DNA of 64,000 nucleotides from Nostoc sp. ATCC 53789. GTDB taxonomy: Bacteria > Cyanobacteriota > Cyanobacteriia > Cyanobacteriales > Nostocaceae. The DNA lies in assembly GCF_009873495.1 (NCBI RefSeq), contig NZ_CP046703.1, positions 3,452,501 through 3,516,500 of the forward strand, read 5' to 3'. Positions 1 to 11,090 of the stretch are shown piece by piece; position 1 is the stretch's first letter, and each line of letters begins with the position of its first letter. The position numbers and the translations under genes were made by a program. The notes beneath the pieces were generated by a model. It made no database searches. It was not told where the DNA came from and was given only the letters and a program-made list of their open reading frames with translations.

Positions 1-1085
1 GGCAAACCTCCTAGTTGTCTGTGCACTCTCACCTCCTTTATCACTTAGCGATGATTTGGGGACCTTAGCTGGTGGTCTGGGCTGTTTCCCTCTTGACAAT
101 GAAGCTTATCCCCCACTGTCTCACTGGCAATGTGTGCTCTGGGTATTCAGAGTTTGTCTCGATTTGGTACCGGTCTCCCAGCCCGCACCGAAACAGTGCT
201 TTACCCCCCAGATATAATCATTACCGCTGCGCCTAAACACATTTCGGGGAGAACCAGCTAGCTCCTGGTTCGATTGGCATTTCACCCCTAACCACAACTC
301 ATCCGCTGATTTTTCAACATCAGTCGGTGCGGACCTCCACTTGGTGTTACCCAAGCTTCATCCTGGCCATGGTTAGATCACCAGGGTTCGGGTCTATAAA
401 CACTGATTATCGCCCTTTTCAGACTCGGTTTCCCTTTGGCTCCAGCATTCTCGCTTTAACCTACCAGTGCCTATAAGTCGCCGGCTCATTCTTCAACAGG
501 CACGCGGTCAGACTTTTAAATAGTCCTCCCACTGCTTGTAAGCTAACGGTTTCATGTTCTATTTCACTCCCCTTCCGGGGTTCTTTTCACCTTTCCCTCG
601 CGGTACTGGTTCACTATCGGTCACACAGTAGTATTTAGCCTTACGAGGTGGTCCTCGCTGATTCACATGGGATTCCTCGTGCCCCATGCTACTCGGGATT
701 CAGCTACTATCCTTGAGTTTTCAACTACAGGACTTTCACCTTCTTTGGTGCAGTATTTAGCTGCTTCGTTTAACCGCTAGATTCGATATTGCTGTCCCAC
801 TACCCCAATCGGTAAACCAATTGGTTTAGGCTCTTCCCCTTTCGCTCACCACTACTTAGGGAATCTCTGTTTTGATTTCTCTTCCTCCAGCTACTAAGAT
901 GTTTCAATTCGCTGGGTTGGCTCTCTCCTGCCTATATATTCAGCAGGTAGTATATAGGGTTGCCCCATTCGGAAATCTCCGGCTCAATGTTTGCTTCCAA
1001 CTCCCCGGAGCATATCGTCGGTAACCACGTCCTTCATCGCCTCTGTGTGCCTAGGTATCCACCGTTAGCCCTTATTAGCTTGACC
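1..1085 (-). rRNA. rrl: 23S ribosomal RNA, 5' part (cut by window edge)
   Basis: The reverse strand reads as the start of a bacterial 23S rRNA; its 5' end is near 1085, where the complement begins GGTCAAGCTAATAAGGGC and runs on into the conserved helix that ends GGTGGATACC. About 1,085 nt of an expected 2,800-2,900 nt are inside the window; the 3' part lies to the left. It follows the 16S gene on the same strand. Open frames inside it are chance frames. Confidence 0.97.
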
Positions 1086-1445
1086 ACTCAATTCATTTGG
1101 TGTTTCACAATTTGCATTCACAAAAACAAATAGTTAGTTCTGCTTACCTCGTCACTTCGCACTGATTTTACTCAGCACTCACAACTCAGCACTCAGCACT
1201 AAGAATGTCTGTGTCTGCCTGCTATTTTCGCGTTTCTATGCAGTTTTCAAGGTTCTGGCTGAGATACAACTCAGCAGTCTGACACGAGTGTCATGTTGCT
1301 GAACTCTCACTCTTTTTTTGTTTATATTCTGAACCATTAATACTTTGAAAGCTTTATACCAATTCTCGACCGACCTAGGTTAGACCAACTTACTATCTAT
1401 TTAACTGTGTGTTTTTCGATATGTAAGGGGTGTAGGTCTCCCTAA
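1086..1445 (-). other. 16S-23S internal transcribed spacer, no tRNA genes
   Basis: This 360-nt spacer contains no cloverleaf: neither the tRNA-Ile nor the tRNA-Ala found in many cyanobacterial spacers is present. On the minus strand it starts with the conserved GACCTACACC element, which can pair with TAGGTC near 1374-1379 (the D1-D1' helix), and has a GAACCTTGAAAACTGC segment (about 1236-1251) typical of the boxB/antitermination region. A stretch at 1165-1203 is built of degenerate ACTCAGC units, as in other spacers of this window. Nostoc-type genomes are known to carry both tRNA-containing and tRNA-less spacers; this is the short type. Confidence 0.85.
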
Positions 1446-2936
<1,491 letters not shown>

Positions 2937-3129
2937 TTTGTTGTGTTTCGAGTTTGTGTATCCGAAAAAAATATTTTTCGGAATCCTAGTTACTAATTTT
3001 GGTTATTATCTTTTTGGGGTTTCCAAAAATTAAAATCCTTTGACGAGGATTGGTTTTTCTTTAAGCTTTCAAAGTATTATGTTTTTCAGGTTCAGTGGTG
3101 GTTGGCTTCTCTCGCCTTTCCACTTAACT

Positions 3130-3159
3130 AGAGTAACTAGTCATCCCCTGGTTTGTCAA
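3130..3159 (-). promoter_or_regulatory. Putative rRNA operon promoter
   Basis: On the minus strand a perfect -35 hexamer TTGACA (3154-3159) is followed after 18 bp by TACTCT (3130-3135), a passable -10. It faces the 16S gene and would leave a leader of roughly 190 nt. No open frame lies between it and the rRNA. The assignment rests on motif match and position only. Confidence 0.55.
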
Positions 3160-3573
3160 GGGGTAAATTTATTTTTTTTTATAAAAGGGCAAATCTCTTG
3201 GCTGGCATTACTTTCAAGTGAATGACTTAAGCAATATAGGCAAGGCATAGACGCAGTAGCTGAACTTTATATAGCTAGTTAGTTTTTCTAAATTGGCTCT
3301 GATGCAAGCTAAGGATTATAGTAATCATTATCGAAAAAGATAGGAGGCAGTCTTGCTGGAGGGATTTATCCTAAATCCAAATGCCTGAACTAACTATATA
3401 TAAGAATATAAAAGCATAGTTGTTCCAGAGCCTCCGGTTAAAGGCTCCCATCTTATGACTAGATGCCTACCCCACAAGATTCGTTACAGTGAGTCTAGCG
3501 CTGTAGACGGATTTCACAATTTATAATAAGTTTTTGAGAAAAAGCTAAAAACTAGACTAGGCAATAAATACAG
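3160..3573. other. Intergenic region between rRNA promoter and rsmA
   Basis: About 410 bp separate the divergent rRNA operon and rsmA. I see no convincing coding frame or RNA gene. A small imperfect hairpin, GAGCCTCCGGTTAAAGGCTC, lies near 3428-3447. Confidence 0.5.
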
Positions 3574-4434
3574 ATGATCCGACCGCGTAAGGTCTTTGCT
3601 CAACATTGGCTCAAAAGTGAAAAGGCGCTCGACGCAATTATAAAAGCAGCGGAGTGTACAGAAAGCGATCGCTCCGTCAAAGGCGATCGCATCCTGGAAA
3701 TTGGGCCTGGAACTGGTATTCTAACTCGTCGTTTATTACCCTTAGTGCAATCTCTGATTGCAGTAGAGATAGACCGCGACTTATGCCATCTGTTGTCAAA
3801 GCAACTGGGTAAGACTGAAAATTTCTTATTGCTGCAAGGCGATTTTCTCACCCTGGATTTACCATCTTATTTGGTAGCCTTTCCCAATTTCCAAAAGCCA
3901 AACAAAGTAGTAGCCAATATTCCCTACAACATTACAGGGCCAATCATTGAGAAACTACTGGGTACGATCGCAAATCCCAACCCCGAACCATTTGACTCTA
4001 TAGTATTGCTGGTACAAAAAGAGGTGGCAGAAAGGTTGTATGCTAAACCAGGATCAAAAACCTTTGGGGCGTTGACCGTGCGGGTACAGTATTTGGCTGA
4101 GTGTGAGTTAATCTGCACAGTCCCAGCCTCTGCATTCCATCCAGCGCCAAAAGTTGATTCAGCAGTGGTAAGATTACGTCCCCGAAAAATAGAAATACCA
4201 GCGCTTAATCCCCGACAGTTAGAGACTTTCTTGAAGTTGGGGTTTGGTGCCAAGCGCAAAATGTTACGAAATAATTTGCAATCTGTTATAGAACGCGATC
4301 GCCTGAGCCACTTACTGGAACAATTAAAAATAAATCCCCAAGCCAGAGCCGAAGATATCAGCGTTCAGCAATGGGTAATCCTAGCAAATGAACTGGCAGT
4401 AGAGAGTGGGGAGCAGGGAGTAGGAAATAGATGA
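3574..4434 (+). CDS. rsmA: 16S rRNA dimethyladenosine transferase RsmA (KsgA)
   Basis: 286 aa, usual length for the family. It transfers methyl groups from SAM to two adjacent adenines in the 3'-terminal hairpin of 16S rRNA during small-subunit maturation. The N-terminal QHWLKSE segment, SAM-binding motif I (ILEIGPGTGIL, near residue 42) and the catalytic NIPYNITGPI motif (NxPY type, near residue 115) are all present. The C-terminal helical domain with GFGAKRKMLRNNL follows. The gene is divergent from an rRNA operon, about 640 bp from the 16S start, and ispE follows 70 bp downstream on the same strand, so the two are probably co-transcribed. The spacer to ispE is built of degenerate CCCATTC-like units. 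Confidence 0.95.
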   Translation: MIRPRKVFAQHWLKSEKALDAIIKAAECTESDRSVKGDRILEIGPGTGILTRRLLPLVQSLIAVEIDRDLCHLLSKQLGKTENFLLLQGDFLTLDLPSYLVAFPNFQKPNKVVANIPYNITGPIIEKLLGTIANPNPEPFDSIVLLVQKEVAERLYAKPGSKTFGALTVRVQYLAECELICTVPASAFHPAPKVDSAVVRLRPRKIEIPALNPRQLETFLKLGFGAKRKMLRNNLQSVIERDRLSHLLEQLKINPQARAEDISVQQWVILANELAVESGEQGVGNR

Positions 4435-4439
4435 CAAGA

Positions 4440-4500
4440 TAAAATGGATTTTTTCCCATTCCCCAATTCCGCATTGCCCATTTCCCATTCCCCATTCTTA
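4440..4500. repeat. Degenerate short tandem repeat in rsmA-ispE spacer
   Basis: The spacer reads as repeated variants of TTCCCATTCCCCA/GCCCATT. Such short tandemly repeated repetitive sequences are common in spacers of heterocystous cyanobacteria. It lies directly before the ispE start and leaves no clear Shine-Dalgarno. Confidence 0.6.
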
Positions 4501-4504
4501 TAAA

Positions 4505-5458
4505 ATGCGTTCCTACAGCTTAATTGCGCCTGCTAAAATCAACTTGTATCTGGAAATCATTGGCGATCGCCCCGATGGTTATCATGAGTTAGCCATGATA
4601 CTTCAAAGTATCGGACTTTCAGATCAAATTGATGTGCGTTCCATCAGCACTGACAGCATTCGTGTTCACTGCAACCACCCACAAGTACCGACAGATAAAA
4701 CTAATCTGGCATACCGGGCAGCAGAATTAATGGTCAGGCAATTTCCCGAAGCCTTTGCTAAATATGGCGGTGTGGAGATTACCGTCAATAAGCAGATTCC
4801 TGTAGCGGCTGGGTTGGCTGGGGGTTCGACGAATGCAGCAGCTGTGTTAGTGGGTATAGATTTACTGTGGAAGTTGGGATTAACTCAGTCTGAATTAGAA
4901 GAGTTAGGAGGTACACTCGGTTCTGATGTCCCATTTTGTGTAGCGGGTGGAACTGCGATCGCAACAGGTAGGGGTGAGCAACTTTCTCTCCTGCCGAGTT
5001 TAGATAACATATATATAGTATTGGGGAAATACCGCAGTCTGGAAGTTTCCACACCTTGGGCATACAAAACCTATCGACAGCAGTTTGGTAATTCTTATAT
5101 TAGAGATACCGATAATTTGGTAGCACGTGCTAGTGCAGTTCATTCAGGAGCAATAGTAAAAGCTATCTTGCATAAAGATACGAGGGAAATTGCCCAAAAA
5201 TTGCACAATGATTTAGAGCATGTGGTATTGCCAGCCTATCCTCAAGTTTTGCAGTTGCGAGAAGTGTTTGCAAATCAGGAAGGCGTGTTAGGAACAATGA
5301 TGTCTGGTTCTGGCCCAACAGTATTTGCTCTTTTTGAGTCTCAACAGCAGGCAGAACTAGTTTTGCAGCAAGTAAGGGAAGCAATTATTGATGAGGACTT
5401 AGAATTGTTTGTAACTCGGACAATTACGCATGGTATTAAAGTGACATCATCTGTTTAA
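4505..5458 (+). CDS. ispE: 4-diphosphocytidyl-2-C-methyl-D-erythritol kinase
   Basis: 317 aa GHMP kinase that phosphorylates CDP-methylerythritol in the MEP pathway, the only route to isoprenoids (carotenoids, phytyl chains, quinone tails) in cyanobacteria. The N-terminal APAKINLYLEI motif, the ATP-binding glycine/serine loop GLAGGSTNAA (near residue 103) and the C-terminal MSGSGPTVFAL motif are clear. ATG at 4505 fits the conserved N-terminus. Downstream, 61 bp away, is a small membrane protein gene on the same strand. Confidence 0.95.
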   Translation: MRSYSLIAPAKINLYLEIIGDRPDGYHELAMILQSIGLSDQIDVRSISTDSIRVHCNHPQVPTDKTNLAYRAAELMVRQFPEAFAKYGGVEITVNKQIPVAAGLAGGSTNAAAVLVGIDLLWKLGLTQSELEELGGTLGSDVPFCVAGGTAIATGRGEQLSLLPSLDNIYIVLGKYRSLEVSTPWAYKTYRQQFGNSYIRDTDNLVARASAVHSGAIVKAILHKDTREIAQKLHNDLEHVVLPAYPQVLQLREVFANQEGVLGTMMSGSGPTVFALFESQQQAELVLQQVREAIIDEDLELFVTRTITHGIKVTSSV

Positions 5459-5519
5459 ATAATTCTTTTTCCTTAATTAAGGATAATGTCCCAACTAAAA
5501 ATCTGAAATCCAAAATCCT

Positions 5520-5849
5520 ATGAGTGACCAAAATTTAACGCCACCAACTGATACTAAAATGTCGGCAGCAGCAAGTCCGTTACGCTGTTTAACTGGGGCA
5601 GTAATTTCTGGGGGAATGGGATATGCAATGTATTCGCTGATGATTGCGATCGCTACAAATTTTGCTGCTAAACCCCTCCATTCAATTAATCCATTAGTAA
5701 TTAAAATTTCCTCTGCTGTTCGGACTCTGGTTGTTGGTGTAGTTGCTTTAGGAAGCGGAATATTTGGTATAGTAGCAATTGGTTTGTTGGCTTTGGGAGT
5801 GCAATTATTAATGCAGCAGTTGAGCAAGCAAAAAAGTAGTGAAAACTAG
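5520..5849 (+). CDS. DUF3082-type small membrane protein
   Basis: 109 aa. Two hydrophobic segments (about residues 25-47 and 66-98) predict a small integral membrane protein with a polar Ser/Gln-rich tail. It resembles the cyanobacterial DUF3082 family, often found downstream of ispE; the name is from memory of the pattern, not a search. The function is unknown. It is the last gene of the rsmA-ispE group and converges on the response regulator that ends at 5864. Confidence 0.75.
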   Translation: MSDQNLTPPTDTKMSAAASPLRCLTGAVISGGMGYAMYSLMIAIATNFAAKPLHSINPLVIKISSAVRTLVVGVVALGSGIFGIVAIGLLALGVQLLMQQLSKQKSSEN

Positions 5850-5863
5850 TAATTTGCTTTTAA

Positions 5864-6733
5864 TCAGCAACCTAAAGGTACAAGTTTTTCTAATGCACCA
5901 TGATTTTTGATCAATTGTAGCTTCGCGTTTTTAGAAGACTGAAAAAGTTGTTGCTGTTTTCTCCAAGTTTTGGGAGAAAGCCCGTGGTGTTGACGAAACT
6001 GACGAGAGAAATGACATGTATTTTGATAGCCCAGTGCAATAGCAATCTGGTCGATTGTCTGATTAGTATCTCTAAGTAAAGGACGTGCTGCTGCCATTCG
6101 ACGCTTAACAATCCAAGCGTTTACAGTTTCTCCTGTTTGTTTGGCTACTCGGTTAGTCAAGTAAGCAGGCGAATAACCAACCGCAAGAGCCACATCAGAC
6201 AAAGTAATTCCTTGGCGATAATTAGCTTCAATAAAGTCGAAAACCGCTTTCAGTTGGGGAACAGATGGAAAAATGGACTCAGAGTTGAACGATGAAGGTG
6301 GTGATTGAGCGGCTTGATGAGAGTTAGTAGCGTACCAATACCTCAAAAAAGCTTGCTTTTCTAATCGGACAGCGATCGCTCTGAGCAAATCTTCTATACT
6401 AGAGGGTTTAGTCAGATAATCATCCGCTCCCAACTCCATACCTTTGCGAACATCTGTTTGAGTATTACTCCCAGTCAAAAAAATGAAAGGAATAATTGCT
6501 GTGTGAGGATCTTGGCGCAACCTAGCCAAAACGGTGTAGCCATCCATATCTGGCATTTGAATATCGCAAATCACTAAGTCGGGTAAATGCTGTTGTGCTT
6601 TCTGGATACCAGCTACTCCATCTTCAGCACCTATGGTGTCAAAACCTTGAGCCTCAAGAACTTCTAAGAAGAGATTGCGAGTAACAGCATCATCTTCAAT
6701 TACAAGAATTTTTTTCGACGATTCGTATCTCAT
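5864..6733 (-). CDS. Response regulator with AraC-type DNA-binding domain
   Basis: 289 aa from the start chosen here. An N-terminal receiver domain begins KKILVIEDDAVTRN with the acidic pocket (ED, residues 12-13), the phospho-acceptor Asp in VICDIQMPDMDG, and the conserved FLTG and KP positions. The C-terminal 100 residues form two helix-turn-helix units of the AraC/XylS type (ITLSDVALAVGYSPAYLTNRV and QIAIALGYQNTCHFSRQFR). It is probably a phosphorylation-controlled transcription factor. An upstream ATG at 6775 would add 14 residues that do not fit a receiver domain. No histidine kinase is adjacent, so it is an orphan regulator; its target is unknown. Confidence 0.88.
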   Translation of the reverse strand: MRYESSKKILVIEDDAVTRNLFLEVLEAQGFDTIGAEDGVAGIQKAQQHLPDLVICDIQMPDMDGYTVLARLRQDPHTAIIPFIFLTGSNTQTDVRKGMELGADDYLTKPSSIEDLLRAIAVRLEKQAFLRYWYATNSHQAAQSPPSSFNSESIFPSVPQLKAVFDFIEANYRQGITLSDVALAVGYSPAYLTNRVAKQTGETVNAWIVKRRMAAARPLLRDTNQTIDQIAIALGYQNTCHFSRQFRQHHGLSPKTWRKQQQLFQSSKNAKLQLIKNHGALEKLVPLGC

Positions 6734-6775
6734 TTTTCCATCACTAGGATTTTTGTGGCAGGGAATGATGACCAA

Positions 6776-8471
6776 ATTCTATGCCGAGTCATTTGTCAAA
6801 AAAGTTATGTGTGTTGAGTTGAAAATATTATTAATTAACAACTCAGAACACTACCATTAGGAAACCAGCAAATCTCTAATTCTGGCTGTAGCACCAATGA
6901 AGAGTTAGATTAAACTAACGTAATAAAGGCCAGAATCAATATCCCTAGTCACTCGGTTAAATAAGTCAGTGCTATAGCCATTGATGAGTTGCTAATCATA
7001 AATTTCTAAAATCATCATGGTGCTATTGGCTATTTATAAATAAATGGAATTCAAAAGAATCAGAAGTTATTTAGTGCTTTTAAAGATAATTTTAACAATA
7101 AAAAGAGAGATTTTTATATTGGTAATATAAAGATATTATTGCTAGATACATAAGTAAGCACTATCTTAGTATTCATTCAATATTAGAAGAGTAAAATAGT
7201 GTTTATTCTTACTGACCGATAATTATTTTTTATAAATTAAAACCAGATATATAAGACTTGATATAGTCAAAATTACAATATCAAAAAACTACCTTTTTTA
7301 TCCTTTTGACTATATTAATAAAATTAAGGCCAATATCTGATGTTTATGCTTTAACCTAATTCACATAGATATACATAACTGACTTCTACCCATTAGATAT
7401 AACAATAATGCAGTTTTTAGCCATCTTCAGCAATTTATCTCTGAGAAAGATTTTGATCATCTCTTTCAAAGTTATATCCAAAAATGCGATAAATAATATG
7501 CTGCAAAACTCTATGCTAATTTTGATTTTAGCTAATCATTTATAACTGTTATGCAATCAAGATAAGAACCATGAGTCAAAAACTTTAGCGCATAATAAAA
7601 TAATTTTGTCAATTCTAATTTAGATATATTTGTTCTAAGATTTATAGTTTTAATAAGTAAATTATTGCTCATTAATTTAACTGACCCTAAATTTGCTCAC
7701 TTAGGTATCTAATAACATGATTGGACAGCTTGTCATCTGTCACAAGGAGTAAATTATTTTTATCGCTCATGCACTTATAGCTTACAAATATTCCAAAAGA
7801 AATAGGAAATATTAAGCAAGGATGTATTGATAAATACAATTTATGATTTTCTTTGGTACTTATATCTTCTGAAAGGTCTAATTAGAGGACATTGCAAGAG
7901 AAGTTCAATAAAATCACATCTCTTTACTACATATATAAAACTTAATAAATTCTATATCCCCTTTCCAAAGTCTAAGTTGGTTTGACGCTAATAAAAATAA
8001 ATAAGATTTCAAAAGCGAAAAAATAGACATATCTATCAAAAAATCGTTCATATACTCCTTTGCTAAAGATTGAGTAAGCTTAACGAAGAAGCAGCTTCTG
8101 CAATACGGTTTATCTGTAAGAGCGGGTTTAACAAGATATTTTATGATTCTAGTTAATCCCGCCCCTACTTTCAATATAAAGTTGTAATAGTTATTAACTT
8201 TATTTAAGTTAACTTAAGCATTATTTTGTAATCTTGTTATTTCAAATATGGAAAATGCTCTTGAAGAAATTGCAGCAAATAATGTGATTCGTGGAGTCAA
8301 ATATTAAACATTTATAATAGTTAATCATTTTTAGAATAAGTCCGGCTGGTATTTATTGTAATAGATGTGCAGGCATCAAAGCTAGATGATTTGCTGGATT
8401 GGAGAAAGGAAAAAGAAGATAAATGTTGCCAAATACAAAACAGTTTTTATTTATATACACGAGCGTATTTT
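6776..8471. other. Long AT-rich region without convincing genes
   Basis: About 1.7 kb of strongly AT-rich sequence between the response regulator and the HetP-family gene. Stop codons are dense in all frames; the only open frame of note (7914-8174, minus) has low-complexity composition and no recognisable domain. I see no tRNA, rRNA or obvious tandem array. It may hold regulatory sequence for the HetP-family gene or decayed genes. Confidence 0.5.
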
Positions 8472-8750
8472 ATGACTCAAAATCTCACTGATTATCAAAC
8501 AGAAACGGTTAAAAAAATCAACAATGAACAAATTGAGCAAATTCTCAAAGCGATTATTGCTGGGAAATATTCCTGGGCATGTGTTTTAATTCTGCGGTTT
8601 GCTGGCTACAATCCCATAGACTATATACCTTACCGCACCTACATTCGACTGCTCAAAAATAACTGCTTAGTTGAAAGTTCAAAACAAAATACAACTGATA
8701 ATAAGGCTGTAGAAGCGTTAAGCCTAAAATCGACCTGGCTTCATCTTTGA
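8472..8750 (+). CDS. HetP-family protein (heterocyst commitment family)
   Basis: 92 aa from the ATG chosen here. The core AGKYSWACVLILRFAGYNP followed by YIPYRTYIRLLKNN matches what I recall of the HetP family, small cyanobacterial proteins that influence commitment to heterocyst differentiation. HetP and its paralogues share this block. A GTG at 8367 would add 35 residues without likeness to the family, so the internal ATG is preferred. The gene stands alone, preceded by the AT-rich gap and followed by 244 bp before the trpC-like gene. Which HetP paralogue it is cannot be decided here. Confidence 0.8.
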   Translation: MTQNLTDYQTETVKKINNEQIEQILKAIIAGKYSWACVLILRFAGYNPIDYIPYRTYIRLLKNNCLVESSKQNTTDNKAVEALSLKSTWLHL

Positions 8751-8994
8751 AAATGAAAATAATCAAGATAGTACGATTACTATAAATGAATGTCAGAAAT
8801 TGAGGCTATTTCAAGGAAATTGACCACAAAGTTCCACGAGGCAAGGATGAAGACTGAAAACTTTAAATGTCCGGTTATTTACAGATATCTATTTGTTAAA
8901 GGCATTTCCACAAAGGCCAATTAAGAAGAATATCTGTTAGATAGCCTGAAATTTTATAATTCATACTTTTTTGGTCACGCCATCCTTAGCAATT

Positions 8995-9846
8995 ATGACT
9001 TACCCAGTTACTACCCCTAATAATTATTTGCAACCTACTCTGAAAGAGATTATATGGCAGAAAAAGCATGAAGTTGCACAAATCCAGCAAGAGATGTCTT
9101 TGGCTTCTTTGCAACGCCAGTTAGCTGCTGCGCCGACTGTGCGAGATTTTATCTCTGCTTTGCAACAGAGTCATTACCGACCTTCTATCATTGCAGAGGT
9201 GAAAAAAGCATCCCTAATTCATGGAATTATTAAAGCAGATTTGGACTCAGTAGCGATCGCTAAAGCTTATGAACGTGGTGGCGCAACTTGTATCTCTGTC
9301 TTCACCGATCAGAAGTTCTTTTATGGCAGCTTTGAAAATTTACGCACCATCCGCTACCGGGTAAAATTGCCTCTACTGTGCAAGGAATTCATTTTAGATC
9401 CCTGCCAAATTTATTTAGCACGGGCAGCAGGCGCTGATGCGGTGCTATTGATTGCGGCAATTCTCTCAGATAAAGAACTTCAAAACTTTTTGCGAGTGAT
9501 TCACTATTTGGGAATGAATGCTTTGATAGAAGTCCATACTTTAGCAGAACTAGATCGGGTGCTAAAGCTTGATGATGTACGCCTAATAGGAATTAACAAC
9601 CAAAGTCTAGAAGATTTTAGCGTCAATATTGACACAACTGAGCAACTATTGGTAGCTAGGCGATCGCAACTACAAAGCTTGGGTATTATCGTTGTCAGTG
9701 AGTCTGGCTTGTATACATCGGCTGATTTATCCCTTGTAGCTGAAGCTGGTACACATGCCGTTATACTTGGCGAATCTCTAGTTAAACAAGAAGATATACA
9801 ACAGAGTGTGCGTAATCTGCTCAAACCTACAGCTATTTTCAGATAA
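8995..9846 (+). CDS. trpC: Indole-3-glycerol phosphate synthase paralogue, altered active site
   Basis: 283 aa TIM-barrel protein of the TrpC family, which converts carboxyphenylamino-deoxyribulose phosphate to indole-3-glycerol phosphate in tryptophan synthesis. Most catalytic positions are present: Glu and Lys in AEVKKAS, Lys in LLCKEFIL, Glu in LIEVHT, Asn in GINN and Ser in VVSESG. Two normally invariant features differ: the KxSPS loop reads KKASLIHG, and the Arg after GINN is Gln (GINNQSLEDF). No other trp gene is adjacent. This may be a divergent secondary copy with reduced or changed activity. ATG at 8995 is preferred to a TTG 24 bp upstream. Confidence 0.82.
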   Translation: MTYPVTTPNNYLQPTLKEIIWQKKHEVAQIQQEMSLASLQRQLAAAPTVRDFISALQQSHYRPSIIAEVKKASLIHGIIKADLDSVAIAKAYERGGATCISVFTDQKFFYGSFENLRTIRYRVKLPLLCKEFILDPCQIYLARAAGADAVLLIAAILSDKELQNFLRVIHYLGMNALIEVHTLAELDRVLKLDDVRLIGINNQSLEDFSVNIDTTEQLLVARRSQLQSLGIIVVSESGLYTSADLSLVAEAGTHAVILGESLVKQEDIQQSVRNLLKPTAIFR

Positions 9847-10100
9847 ATAGACCAAATTCTATATATCTTTCTTTGCCGCATTCTTGCTTTTCTAATCAAG
9901 CTTTTTTTGATTGGTGTAGACGCAAAAGAGCTTGTCGTCAAACATCGGTCATTGAAAAGCAGATGTTGTAATTTTGGTGTATAGTGTAACCCTCGACTTT
10001 AACAGATTTGGGGTTGACACTTTATAGACTGGCTGAAAATTCATAAATTTATACGGAATTAATACCAGCAACACTGAAATTGATAGCAACAACATCACTT

Positions 10101-10718
10101 ATGAGCAAAATTATGAACACAACTAAAAGATATTTTTTACCCCTGATTTTTGTGACAATGGTTGTCAGCCTCAGCAGTTGTAGTTCTAACCCCACCGCTC
10201 GTAATATTGACAGCCCAAAGCCAGACCCTATAACAACACCAACCAATAGCGCATCTTCTCAGACTTCTAGCCAAATTCCTAGCGTAGCTCAGTTGAGAGA
10301 AAAATCTCCTAATCAAGAATCTCCTAAAGAAAATACGCCTTCCTCATCAACTCCTAAAGCTGTCACTAGCAAAACTACTAACGTCACGCTATACACAAGT
10401 GATAGCCAGTGTCAAGATTTCATTTCTGAAAAGGTTTCAGTACCAGCCGAAGAACCAGTTGCAAATGTAGTAAGTAAGATATTAGAAAAACGAGATACAA
10501 GCGACTTTAGCTTGTCTGGATATCGTGTCAACATCAAAAATGGCGTTGCTACAGTTGATCTGCGAATATCTCCTGAGTCAAAGCGGCAAATAGCTTCTCT
10601 TTCTAGTTGTGAACAGTTTGCTCTATTTGGCAGTCTCCGCAAAACCTTAATGAGTAATAGCCAATGGAATATTAAAAAGGTTCGCTTCACTGAGCGAGGT
10701 GAGGATATTGTTCTTTAG
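10101..10718 (+). CDS. GerMN-domain lipoprotein
   Basis: About 205 aa. The N-terminus has a positive start, a hydrophobic stretch and a lipobox-like LSSC, which suggests export and lipid anchoring. A Ser/Thr/Pro-rich linker (roughly residues 35-95) leads to a C-terminal domain with VTLYTSDSQCQDF, NGVATVDLR and SLRKTLMSNSQW, the pattern of GerMN domains. In cyanobacteria such proteins are of unknown role. Start choice among ATGs at 10080, 10101 and 10113 is uncertain. It is followed by a tRNA gene. Confidence 0.75.
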   Translation: MSKIMNTTKRYFLPLIFVTMVVSLSSCSSNPTARNIDSPKPDPITTPTNSASSQTSSQIPSVAQLREKSPNQESPKENTPSSSTPKAVTSKTTNVTLYTSDSQCQDFISEKVSVPAEEPVANVVSKILEKRDTSDFSLSGYRVNIKNGVATVDLRISPESKRQIASLSSCEQFALFGSLRKTLMSNSQWNIKKVRFTERGEDIVL

Positions 10719-10865
10719 CTAAAGAAGCTAAAAAGATTTTTAATCTAAACAGCCACAGGACTTATACATCAGCAGTTGCGAAAACAGTAGATGTTTTAGC
10801 TAATTAGAAAACATCTGTAAATAGTGGTATAATTTACCTTAGCTTTAAGTTCATGGCAGCAATTC

Positions 10866-10937
10866 GCGGGCGTAATTCAGTGGTAGAATGTCATCTTCCC
10901 ATGGTGAACGTCGTGGGTTCGAGTCCCATCGCCCGCT
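10866..10937 (+). tRNA. tRNA-Gly (anticodon CCC)
   Basis: A 72-nt cloverleaf: acceptor arms GCGGGCG (10866-10872) and CGCCCGC (10930-10936) pair perfectly, the T-loop contains GGGTTCGAGTCCC, and the anticodon loop TTCCCAT gives anticodon CCC, which reads the GGG glycine codon. CCA is not encoded. The D-arm carries the AATTCAGTGGTAGAAT pattern of bacterial tRNA-Gly. Confidence 0.96.
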
Positions 10938-11090
10938 TTAAAATTTAAAATCTAAGCTACCAATATGATTGTTTCTGTTGGTATAGTCGCTTTTGAGTTT
11001 GTGTCAGATGCAGGGAGCAAAAGCGTCTAGACGCTCGCTAATAGATGACGGCTAATGGTAAAAAACAATTAGCGATTAGCAATTAGCACT

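Noticed and set aside
7914..8174. 86-codon open frame on the minus strand in the AT-rich gap
   Set aside because: Composition reflects AT-rich DNA, no Shine-Dalgarno, no domain or neighbour context.
10980..11060. Possible further copy of the 29-bp dispersed repeat (AGCGTCTAGACGCT)
   Set aside because: Only a short palindrome is shared; the match to the repeat is too weak.
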